Shown piece after piece: positions 1 through 6,956 of a DNA stretch of 64,000 nt. The notes under the pieces were generated by a model. It had not been told where the DNA came from. It ran no database searches and saw only the letters and a program-made list of their open reading frames with translations. Source of the stretch: Clostridiales bacterium (GTDB lineage: Bacteria > Bacillota > Sulfobacillia > CADDZV01); NCBI GenBank assembly GCA_902812875.1, contig CADDZV010000001.1, positions 1-64,000 of the forward strand, given 5' to 3'. The first letter of the stretch is position 1. Every line of letters starts with the position of its first letter. A program made the position numbers and the translations under genes.

Positions 1-497
1 GCTATGGGACGCTACGTTGCACCACTTGACCCGATGAAGAGGGGACTGAAACCCTGGATCTCGCTCGGGTTCACTGGTAGGTGAAGTTCGTTGCACCACT
101 TGACCCGATGAAGAGGGGACTGAAACCGTGGCCACGGGGGACGATCCGGAAACCGAGGACCAGTTGCACCACTTGACCCGATGAAGAGGGGACTGAAACA
201 TCGTGGCCGCAGTCACCGGGTCGGCTGGCAGCACGAGTTGCACCACTTGACCCGATGAAGAGGGGACTGAAACCGATGTGGCGTGGTACGAACGTACGAA
301 AGCTGCGCTGGTTGCACCACTTGACCCGATGAAGAGGGGACTGAAACCATGGAGGAGTTCCAGCGCCGTGATCCCGCGGGCAGGGTTGCACCACTTGACC
401 CGATGAAGAGGGGACTGAAACAGGTCGTCTACAGCGAACTTGTCGAAGGTGAGCAGCGGCGTTGCACCACTTGACCCGATGAAGAGGGGACTGAAAC
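1..497 (+). CRISPR. CRISPR array, trailer end (7 repeats visible)
   Basis: Seven identical 37-nt repeats start at 16, 90, 163, 237, 311, 385 and 461. Each begins GTTGCACCACTTGACC and ends GGACTGAAAC. The six complete spacers are 36-39 nt and differ from one another, and bases 1-15 are the end of a further spacer, so the array continues left of the window. A repeat ending in GAAAC usually points away from the leader, which would put the leader to the left and the oldest spacers here. No repeat follows 497. No cas gene is present in the window, so the type cannot be assigned. The repeat sequence shows no degeneration even at the last unit. Confidence 0.97.
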
Positions 498-551
498 CTT
501 TGTCACCTTCACCACGTACACCCGCTGGTTAATGGCCGGAAGGAGTGGGGG

Positions 552-1111
552 ATGCGGAACATGAACACAGCTGATGTGAGAATCGTACCACTTGACCAAC
601 GGAGCATCGATCTCTTGCCGCTCCCGTGTGCGGCCTGCGTCTAATGGGAGGATCCGAAGGAGTTCGCCACACACCCGGCACAAGACAGAGGCAACACGCT
701 CAAAAGAGAGTGGATCCGCGAGCGTCTCCAAGCCGCGGGCAAGGGCTATGGCGGATTTGTCGCCCTGCTTGACGGCGTACCCGCGGGCTTCTCCCAGTTT
801 AGCACGGAGCCTTTTCCCCCAGGGGGTTCGGTTACGAGAGCGGTCCGCCCTCGCCGGACAGTCTATCTGTGGCCTGCCTGTATGTCCTGCCCGGAGCGGA
901 GAGGCGCGGCATCGGGCGGGAGCTGCTGAACTTCATAGAGGACGAGGCAGACAGCAGCGGTCTCCAGGCCGTCGAGACCCTGGCCAGGCATGGTTCGGCG
1001 GACAACCCGTCCGGCCCGTGGCCAGAACTCCGCCGGGCCGTCTACCAGGTGGTGCGAGAGAAAGCCGGCTATGCCTTGATGAGGAAAGATGCGGCCCGCA
1101 AATCGCGATAG
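552..1111 (+). pseudogene. GNAT-family N-acetyltransferase, broken by stop and frameshift
   Basis: Reading from ATG 552 (AGGAG at 541-545) gives an N-terminus resembling GNAT proteins (VRIVPLDQ...PCAACV) and then a TAA at 642-644, followed by WEDPKEF. In relatives the stop position is usually a tyrosine (CVYWED-like), so one base change explains it. The same frame continues with REWIRERLQAAG...GGFVALLDGVPAGFSQF to about 820, then coding shifts frame inside a run of five C and five G (about 817-826). It resumes with LYVLPGAERRGIGRELLNFIEDEA, which contains the acetyl-CoA-binding RRGIG motif, and ends at 1111. Two independent lesions make this a decayed gene rather than a recoded one. A downstream start could still give a short C-terminal peptide, but it would lack the N-terminal strands. 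Confidence 0.8.
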
Positions 1112-1248
1112 ACCCGCGCTTGCTGGCGGATAATGCCTGGAAACGTGGATGGGTAACTGCCGGACGATGACCAGACTTATGCCGGACCATGAAAGGGTGG
1201 CACCGGCACGAAAGTGGGGTCAACCTACTGTTCCAACAGGCGGCAAAG

Positions 1249-1284
1249 CCTTGGGAAAGCATCGGGTTGGATACTTTCCCAAGG
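1249..1284. repeat. Perfect 11-bp inverted repeat
   Basis: CCTTGGGAAAG (1249-1259) is the exact reverse complement of CTTTCCCAAGG (1274-1284), with 14 bases between. It lies in the gap between the GNAT pseudogene and the end of the peroxiredoxin gene (1112-1336), which otherwise shows no convincing gene. There is no T-run on either side, so it is not a classic terminator. It could still help end the two converging transcripts. Confidence 0.5.
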
Positions 1285-1336
1285 CCTGGCATTGCTGTGC
1301 TGCCAGGATATCAGCAGCACGACCTTCCTCTGCCGC

Positions 1337-1786
1337 CTAAACGGCACCGTCCGCAAGCTTGCCCAGCACCGCGAGGAGCCTATCCGTGGGCGGAGTGCCT
1401 TTTTCCCGGAACACCACCCGACCCGACTTGTCCACGATGATCACGGTACGTTCGATGCTGGTGCCGTTCGGCTTCAAGGTGCCGTAAGCCGCGGCCACTT
1501 GGCGGCCCTCGTCCACCAGCAACGGAAAACCAAGGCCCAGTTTCGCACTGAACCCCTGGTGCGACCGCAATGACCCCGGATTGATACCAACCAGTTGCGC
1601 CTCGTGGCGAAGAAATTCAGCCATGGCGTCACGCGCCGCGCTCAACTGGCTAATTCAGCCGGGCGTGTTGTCTTTGGGATAAAAAAACATCACCACACGT
1701 TTGACGCCGCGGTAATCCGACAGACGGAAGGTTCCGCCGGTGCCCTCCAACGTAAAATCCGGGGCGATATCCCCAACGTTAGCCAT
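1337..1786 (-). CDS. Selenocysteine-containing peroxiredoxin (AhpC/TSA, BCP-like)
   Basis: A peroxiredoxin of 149 residues is recovered if TGA at 1657-1655 is read through as selenocysteine 44. Before it stands a textbook start ([12 protein letters not shown]...[10 protein letters not shown]), and after it ISQLSAARD...VGINPGS continues in the same frame to TAG at 1337. In BCP-type peroxiredoxins the residue after NTPG is the peroxidatic cysteine, so the TGA sits exactly at the catalytic residue. The protein contains no cysteine anywhere, so there is no resolving Cys and it would be a 1-Sec enzyme needing an outside thiol or electron donor. A candidate SECIS hairpin follows the TGA. The ATG start (1786) overlaps the stop of the upstream Rieske gene by 8 bases, so the two are co-transcribed. 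The alternative is a nonsense mutation, which would be an unlikely coincidence of codon and position. An annotator unaware of Sec would split or truncate this gene. Confidence 0.85.
1619..1654 (-). promoter_or_regulatory. Candidate bacterial SECIS element
   Basis: Directly downstream of the TGA on the minus strand, AGCCA (1651-1647) pairs with TGGCT (1623-1619). Inside that, GGCG (1637-1634) pairs with CGCC (1628-1625) around a five-base loop CGTGA. The apical stem starts 17 bases after the TGA, within the spacing seen for bacterial SECIS elements, and the loop has the G and U expected for SelB contact. Structure drawn by eye; folding energy not computed. Confidence 0.6.
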
Positions 1787-2132
1787 GGGCTACCGTCCCC
1801 GAACCTTCCATATCGATCTCGAGGAACCCTTCGTGGACCCGCACAGGATACGTCCGCAGCGGGACATGGTTTTCTTCCTGGGCGCAAGGAGCTTCCGGCC
1901 GGACACGCGGCTCGCTGACCATGGCGCCGGTGTGAAGATCGAACCGGGCACCGTGCAAAGGACAGACGGCCACACCGCCTTCGACTTCGGTGAGCAGGGC
2001 ACAGCCCACATGCGAGCACACGGCATCCAGGGCATAAATCTGCCCGTCGACCTGTGCGAGCAGTACCGGACGGCCAGCAAACCACGTGTTTACCGCATTG
2101 CGACGCTCAAACACCTTCGTGGATACCGACAT
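1779..2132 (-). CDS. Rieske [2Fe-2S] ferredoxin-type protein
   Basis: Small soluble Rieske domain protein of about 117 residues. The two cluster-binding boxes are visible as CSHVGC (Cys39, His41) and CPLHGARF (Cys57, His60). There is no transmembrane segment, so it resembles the free Rieske ferredoxins that pass electrons to partner enzymes rather than a bc1 subunit. ATG 2132 is chosen because homology starts just after it. A TTG at 2147 has a better-placed GGGAG and adds five residues. Its stop overlaps the start of the seleno-peroxiredoxin, which makes that protein its most likely partner. The partner assignment is inference from gene order. Confidence 0.85.
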   Translation of the reverse strand: MSVSTKVFERRNAVNTWFAGRPVLLAQVDGQIYALDAVCSHVGCALLTEVEGGVAVCPLHGARFDLHTGAMVSEPRVRPEAPCAQEENHVPLRTYPVRVHEGFLEIDMEGSGTVAHG

Positions 2133-2254
2133 CGGACGATAAGCCAACTGCCAATCGCTCCCTTCTAATGATTCTGCAATTAATAAGTTATCCAAGCCGA
2201 AGGCAATTCCTGCTGCCTCGCCCAGGGAAATTGAGCCCGCTGCCGGCAGGATCT

Positions 2255-2264
2255 TTGTATACAG
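2255..2264. promoter_or_regulatory. TTGTATACAG operator-like site before the acyl-CoA synthetase
   Basis: TTGTATACAG is 9 of 10 bases of the palindrome TTGTATACAA and fits the TNGT-N(0-3)-ACNA pattern of GntR-family operators. It lies 58 bases before the acyl-CoA synthetase start, in the gap shared with the divergent Rieske gene. Related sites occur at 6807-6915 and 18928-18937. No -35/-10 pair could be assigned with confidence. Confidence 0.4.
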
Positions 2265-2321
2265 CACAGAAATTTCAATGCAAATATGGACTTTTCCGAA
2301 GGGGGTTTGAGGAGCGTGAAC

Positions 2322-3947
2322 ATGACGAACTACGATAAGGAGTACGCGACATTCCAATGGCAGGTGCCGGACCACTTTAACTTTGCTCGCGACACCTTTG
2401 ACCGTCATGCGGCCGATCCCAACAAGCTGGCCATGTGGTGGGTGGACGATGACGGCAACGAACGAAAAATCACCTTTGCGGAATTCCGCGACCGCTCTCG
2501 CCGGCTGGCAAGCGCCCTTACGGCCATGGGCATCCGCAAGGGTGAAGGCGTAATTGTTGTGCTGCCGCGGGTCGTCGCCTGGTGGGAAAGCCTTCTGGCC
2601 ACCCTGCGGGCGGGCATTGTCGTCAGCCCGGGCACGGTCCAGCTTACCCCCAAGGATCTGGCCTACCGGTTCCAGGCTTCGGAGGCGGTGGGGGTGATCA
2701 CCGATCAGGACAATGCCCCCAAAGTCGATGAGGCATTGAAAGAAACCGGCATCCAGCTCAAGGCCAAGCTCATCGTCGGTGGACCACGTGAGGGATGGAC
2801 CGAGTACGAACAGGTAGTGTCAAGCGGAGATCCCACGTTCACAGGTGCGGACACCCTCGCCAGCGACCCGGCCTTGCTGTACTTCACATCGGGGACGACC
2901 GGCTATCCGAAGATGACGCTCCATTCGCAGGCGTCGTACGGCATCGGCCATTTGATCACTGGCAAATACTGGCTGGACCTCACTCCGAACGACCTGCACT
3001 GGAACCTGTCCGACACGGGATGGGCGAAGGCGGCATGGAGCAGTTTCTTCGGACCGTGGATCGTCGGTGCCGCCCTGTTTGTGCATTACTCGCCGCGTTT
3101 CAACCCCAAGAAAACTTTGGAGCTTCTGGCCCGCTATCCGGTGACCACCTTGTGCGGGGCACCGACCAACTACCGCATGATTATCCAGGAGGACCTCTCG
3201 CCGTACCGCTTCCCGAGCCTGCGGCACTGCGTGGCAGCCGGGGAGCCCCTGAACCCGGAGGTCATCGACGTATGGCGGAAGGCCACCGGCCTCACCATCC
3301 GGGACGGGTTTGGCCAGACCGAGTCGGTCCTCGTACTGGGCAACTTCCCGCCGATTCCGGTCAAGCCCGGCTCGATGGGGAAACCGAGCCCTGGTTTCTA
3401 CGTCAGTGTGATCGACGAGAACGGTCACGAACTACCCGCCGGACAAGAGGGCGACGTAGCCATTCGGGTGCGGCCGGAACGGCCGGTTGGCCTTTTCAAG
3501 GAATACTGGAAGGATCCCGAGAAGACGCAGGCCAGCTATCGCGGTGACTGGTACCTCACGGGCGACCGGGCGTACAAGGACGAGGATGGCTATTTCTGGT
3601 TTGTGGGGCGGGCCGATGACGTGATCAAGAGTGCCGGTTACCGCATCGGGCCGTTCGAGGTGGAAAGCGTGCTTCTGGAGCACCCCGCCGTGGCGGAATC
3701 AGCGGTGGTAGCAAGTCCCGACCCCATCCGCGGAGAGATCGTCAAGGCCTTCGTGATCCTGGCCAAAGAGTACGAGCCGAGCGACAGTCTGGTGACCGAA
3801 CTGCAGGAGTTCGTCAAGTCCAAGACGGCACCGTACAAGTACCCGCGGGAGATCGAGTTCGTGCCCGACCTGCCCAAGACCATAAGCGGCAAGATCCGCC
3901 GTGTTGAGCTCCGGGAGCGGGAACTGAAAAAGAAGCTCAGGGCCTAG
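2322..3947 (+). CDS. Acyl-CoA synthetase (AMP-forming, medium-chain/acetyl-CoA synthetase-like)
   Basis: Adenylate-forming enzyme of 541 residues that activates a carboxylic acid to its acyl-CoA through an acyl-AMP. Visible are the phosphate-binding loop YFTSGTTGYPKM, the DGFGQTES motif, YLTGDRAYKDEDGYFWFVGR with the hinge region, and the C-terminal PKTISGKIRR lysine. The order and length fit the MACS (ACSM) branch, whose members prefer medium-chain or aromatic acids. Substrate cannot be read from sequence. ATG 2322 is preferred over upstream in-frame starts because GAGGAG lies seven bases before it. Its stop shares the bases CTAG with the stop of the converging permease gene. An SCP2 protein and a dehydrogenase-like protein lie nearby. 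Confidence 0.92.
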   Translation: MTNYDKEYATFQWQVPDHFNFARDTFDRHAADPNKLAMWWVDDDGNERKITFAEFRDRSRRLASALTAMGIRKGEGVIVVLPRVVAWWESLLATLRAGIVVSPGTVQLTPKDLAYRFQASEAVGVITDQDNAPKVDEALKETGIQLKAKLIVGGPREGWTEYEQVVSSGDPTFTGADTLASDPALLYFTSGTTGYPKMTLHSQASYGIGHLITGKYWLDLTPNDLHWNLSDTGWAKAAWSSFFGPWIVGAALFVHYSPRFNPKKTLELLARYPVTTLCGAPTNYRMIIQEDLSPYRFPSLRHCVAAGEPLNPEVIDVWRKATGLTIRDGFGQTESVLVLGNFPPIPVKPGSMGKPSPGFYVSVIDENGHELPAGQEGDVAIRVRPERPVGLFKEYWKDPEKTQASYRGDWYLTGDRAYKDEDGYFWFVGRADDVIKSAGYRIGPFEVESVLLEHPAVAESAVVASPDPIRGEIVKAFVILAKEYEPSDSLVTELQEFVKSKTAPYKYPREIEFVPDLPKTISGKIRRVELRERELKKKLRA

Positions 3948-5272
3948 CTTGGGGGCCGGGCGCCCGTTTTTTGCTGCCAGGACGACACGTACCGGGCATA
4001 GGCGAAGGCCAAAGCAAGCCCAACGGCGAGTAGCATGGGCACCGCGGTAGGAGCCGGCGGCCACAAGGTGCCCAAAGCCAACAGGGCAAAGAGAAATCCG
4101 GCTGCGGCGATCACCAGGTCTCCCCCGGGGGCACGGAACGGTCGTGCCAGGGTAGGCCTGGTTCGCCGCAGTTTGAGTACGGCGGCTGCCGCCAAGGCAT
4201 AGATTAAAGCCTCAATGGCCGCTGCCAGCAGTATGGGAACAGTGAAGGCGTGGGTGTAGACGACCGCCACGGAGAGAGCCAGCTCGATTGCAAACATGGT
4301 GGAAAGTGCAGACCAGGGCGTGAAGTACCGCAAGTGAATCTTGCCCAGGAACCGAGGCAGGGAGCCCTCGCGGGCCATGGCGTATACAATGCGCGAGTAC
4401 CCCATCATGCCAGCGTTAAACGATGTAAATGTGGCCAGCGCGCTTATGCCCACCAGGAGCCAAAAACCCACTTTGCCGGCCAGCGTCTCTCCCACGATGA
4501 GGTATGGGGTGGGGGACGCCAAAAGACTGGCGATGGGCACTACGCGCCCCATTGCGCCGGTAAAAAGCCCATAACTCACTGCCAGCACTCCCACGGCCGC
4601 TGGCATTGCCCGGGGCAAGTCGAGCCGGTCCTGCACCTCTTCTGCCAGTGGGGTGATCCATTCAAAACCGATGTATAGATAGACTGCGTAGGCCACGGCC
4701 CGTACAAACGCCACCACAGAGAACGGTTTGGCGGCGGCCGACACGGGGTGACCAAGAAACAAAGCACCGGCGGCTGTAAGAACGATGGCGGCCACCATCG
4801 TCGAGGTAAGGACCTCTTGTACGCGGCCGGCCACCTCCACACCACGTATGTTCACCACCAGGAAGAAAGTCAGTGAGGCTGTCACCCACAAAACCACGGG
4901 CACGTGACCGAGGATAGGCACGGAGGCAAACGAATTGGCAAGCACTGACCCGAATATGTACGCCTCCGCAGCCCCGGCGGCCATGGCCAGGAGCACGTAC
5001 ATAAGCGTAACTGTCAGGGCCATCGTCGGGCCAAACGCTTCTCGCATGTACACCTGTACGCCGCCGGCCGTCGGGAACGCCCCCGCGAGCTCACCAAAGC
5101 TCCACGCAGCCACCACGCAGAGCATTCCCGCGGTAGCCACCGCGAGCCATGCCCACTGTGTGCCAATGGCCGCCAGCACCTGCACAGCAGCTACGAGACT
5201 GCTCGATGCCACCGCTAAACCAGCCGCAGAAGCCACCAGGGCCCTCAGGCGTAACGCCCGCTTGAGTTCCAT
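3944..5272 (-). CDS. APC-superfamily amino acid permease
   Basis: Integral membrane protein of 442 residues with about twelve hydrophobic segments, starting with an Ala/Val-rich helix and a GELAGAFPTAGGVQVY stretch. That stretch corresponds to the conserved TM2 region of amino acid-polyamine-organocation transporters. It probably imports an amino acid or a related amine by proton symport; substrate unknown. It is the last gene of the minus-strand run after the saccharopine-dehydrogenase-like and SCP2 genes, 44 bases downstream of the latter. The stop overlaps the acyl-CoA synthetase stop. Confidence 0.85.
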   Translation of the reverse strand: MELKRALRLRALVASAAGLAVASSSLVAAVQVLAAIGTQWAWLAVATAGMLCVVAAWSFGELAGAFPTAGGVQVYMREAFGPTMALTVTLMYVLLAMAAGAAEAYIFGSVLANSFASVPILGHVPVVLWVTASLTFFLVVNIRGVEVAGRVQEVLTSTMVAAIVLTAAGALFLGHPVSAAAKPFSVVAFVRAVAYAVYLYIGFEWITPLAEEVQDRLDLPRAMPAAVGVLAVSYGLFTGAMGRVVPIASLLASPTPYLIVGETLAGKVGFWLLVGISALATFTSFNAGMMGYSRIVYAMAREGSLPRFLGKIHLRYFTPWSALSTMFAIELALSVAVVYTHAFTVPILLAAAIEALIYALAAAAVLKLRRTRPTLARPFRAPGGDLVIAAAGFLFALLALGTLWPPAPTAVPMLLAVGLALAFAYARYVSSWQQKTGARPPS

Positions 5273-5316
5273 ATCCTTCTCTCCTTGGAAGCCGCCCCGC
5301 TTCTACAGGCTGAGGT

Positions 5317-5670
5317 TCATTTCCAAATTACGTCCACGACCGCGTCAAGCCGCATTTCGTCTTTCGCGGAGCCGACAAACTTCAGCCGGCCGGCGGAAAA
5401 CTCGGCCATAGGGTTGAGCCGACCGCGGAAGATACCGATCAGGGTGTCAGCCGGGGCCATGAGGGCAATGTCTTTTGGTGGCTGCGCCGCAGGTAACACA
5501 GCGGTCACCCGGCCGTTTTCCACTACCAGCGTGAAGGTTTCGCCAGTGTCGGCAACGTCGAGATGAATGTTCCGTGTCCATTCCTTGAGCATCTTGCGGA
5601 CAGCAGTATTTTCATTGGCGCGTGCGGCGAATTCTTCGAGGGCAGCCTTCAGCTCATCTCCGGGTGCCAT
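5317..5670 (-). CDS. SCP2 sterol-binding domain protein
   Basis: A 117-residue single-domain protein. The central part (FTLVVENGRVTAVLPAAQ, then DTLIGIFRGRLNPMAEF...GRLKFVG) matches the SCP2 fold, including the short GRLKF strand typical of bacterial members. Such domains bind hydrophobic molecules, often acyl-CoAs or lipids. The start lies two bases after the stop of the upstream dehydrogenase-like gene, so they are translationally coupled. The nearby acyl-CoA synthetase suggests a fatty or aromatic acid carrier role, which is inference. Confidence 0.8.
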   Translation of the reverse strand: MAPGDELKAALEEFAARANENTAVRKMLKEWTRNIHLDVADTGETFTLVVENGRVTAVLPAAQPPKDIALMAPADTLIGIFRGRLNPMAEFSAGRLKFVGSAKDEMRLDAVVDVIWK

Positions 5671-5672
5671 CG

Positions 5673-6776
5673 CTACACCTCCTCGATTTCTATGTCACGC
5701 TCGGCAAGGCGACTCAGGATACGCTCGACCGGCAAGCCACCCTCGGGCGGCACCACCCCCGGCAACTCAATCTCGCCGCTGGCTAGCATCAAAGCCACAA
5801 TGGCGGGGGGTATGCCGGTGAGCCTGTCCATGGTGTCCTCGACCACAAAGCTGTAGTGCACGGGATGACCGTCTTTTGCCCCCGCCACATCAACGCGCAG
5901 GCCGGAAATGGCCGGTGCTGCCGTCTGGCCCATGCGTGACAACAAGGGCAACAGTGGCTGCAGAAGCCCGACCATCGCGTCGACCTTCTTTTCTGTGGAG
6001 ACGAGGTCGAGATCAACCAAGCCCCTCGACAGCGCCTGGATGTCCGCGGGCAAAAGATAGCCCCGAAGGGTGACATTTTGGACGTTCGCGAGAAAACGCG
6101 GTATGGTCACGGGTTCCGGGTGTCCGGTGTAGTAGGCCTGCACACGCCCGATGGGCGGGGGAAACTCGACTTCTTTTAATCCCGTCATCGCCGGTACCGT
6201 GACCCATTCGCCTGCCTGGAAGATAGGCACGTCACGCGTGACAGCATGGATCACGTGGGCAATGACGGCCTGGCCTTCACTGTCCGCCGTGCTGCCCACC
6301 CAGGTGATATCGATGTCCGTCACCTGGTCCATTCGGTCCGCCCCGCGCCGGGCCAGTAGATTAGAGAGGCCTGGCGTCCATCCCATCCCGATTATGGCCG
6401 TCGTGCCACGCCGGCGGGCCATGCTATCAAAGCTCAGCAGTTTCACGGTGGCATCATCATCATCACAGATGTCTACGTAATTCACCCCCGCCGCGATCGC
6501 GGCAGGCAGTACTTTGTCGGCGTAACGGTAAAAAGGGCCGATGCAGTTGACCGCCACATTGGCTCCCTCCAGCGCCGCCAGAAGCGACTGCCGGCTCTGG
6601 GCATCGACAAACCGTACCTCCGGAGCCGGAGTCAACGATCCAGCCAATGCCTGTGCCCGTTCTACACGATAATCTGCAATCACGACATCGACCTTTTGGC
6701 TCGCTACTAGTTCCTTTACCGCCCGGTAACCCATGTCTCCGGCCCCGCCCAACACCACGATCCTGGGACGACTCAC
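5673..6776 (-). CDS. Saccharopine dehydrogenase-like NAD(P)-binding protein
   Basis: A 367-residue Rossmann-fold protein starting PRIVVLGGAGDMGYRAVKEL, with the dinucleotide glycine motif. A second conserved stretch is NVAVNCIGPFYRYADKVLPAAIAAGVNYVDICDD, the hallmark of the saccharopine dehydrogenase family, and GWTPGLSNLLARRGAD follows. Members act on amino-acid or lipid substrates, and the reaction here is not determined. GTG 6776 is chosen since GGAGAGGAGG stands seven bases upstream; the longer reading from 6818 has no such site. It heads a three-gene run with the SCP2 protein and the permease. Three operator-like palindromes lie in its upstream region. Confidence 0.8.
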   Translation of the reverse strand: MSRPRIVVLGGAGDMGYRAVKELVASQKVDVVIADYRVERAQALAGSLTPAPEVRFVDAQSRQSLLAALEGANVAVNCIGPFYRYADKVLPAAIAAGVNYVDICDDDDATVKLLSFDSMARRRGTTAIIGMGWTPGLSNLLARRGADRMDQVTDIDITWVGSTADSEGQAVIAHVIHAVTRDVPIFQAGEWVTVPAMTGLKEVEFPPPIGRVQAYYTGHPEPVTIPRFLANVQNVTLRGYLLPADIQALSRGLVDLDLVSTEKKVDAMVGLLQPLLPLLSRMGQTAAPAISGLRVDVAGAKDGHPVHYSFVVEDTMDRLTGIPPAIVALMLASGEIELPGVVPPEGGLPVERILSRLAERDIEIEEV

Positions 6777-6799
6777 GACCAAGCCTCCTCTCCCGCGGC

Positions 6800-6915
6800 G
6801 TATAAATCGTATACACATAATTTACTTTTGTGCACAGAATTCCTGCCTGTCTGTAGTCGAAAATCGCGCAACTCAGACGGGACAAGTATCAGGCGGGTCG
6901 GGAAGTTGTGCACAA
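6800..6915 (-). promoter_or_regulatory. Upstream region with three TNGTNNACNA-type palindromes
   Basis: TCGTATACAC (6807-6816), TTGTGCACAG (6828-6837) and the perfect palindrome TTGTGCACAA (6906-6915) lie between the helicase stop and the saccharopine-dehydrogenase-like start. The first two are 21 bases apart and the last two 78 bases apart. GTATA...TATAC also forms an imperfect inverted repeat at 6800-6814. The pattern fits GntR-family operators. The AT-rich stretch around 6801-6825 is the likeliest promoter for the minus-strand operon. Confidence 0.4.
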
Positions 6916-6956
6916 TGCGTGCTCGCTAAGTAGGGAAAGGGGGGGAGAGGCAAGCC

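Noticed and set aside
583-600. ACCACTTGACC resembling the CRISPR repeat, as a degenerate last repeat
   Set aside because: The bases lie in the reading frame of the GNAT pseudogene and encode its conserved PLD segment. Only 11 bases match, so chance is enough.
71-731. Minus-strand open frames across the CRISPR array
   Set aside because: They are translations of the repeats and the flanking pseudogene region, with the repeat-derived GFSPLFIGSSGATR motif recurring.
1112-1336. Insertion-sequence remnant after the GNAT pseudogene
   Set aside because: Sequence such as GTGGCACCGGCACG looked like an IS end, but no matching opposite end or transposase fragment is present.
1690-2085. Alternative long minus-strand frames overlapping the Rieske gene
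   Set aside because: Rieske motifs are in the other frame; these frames have no conserved content.
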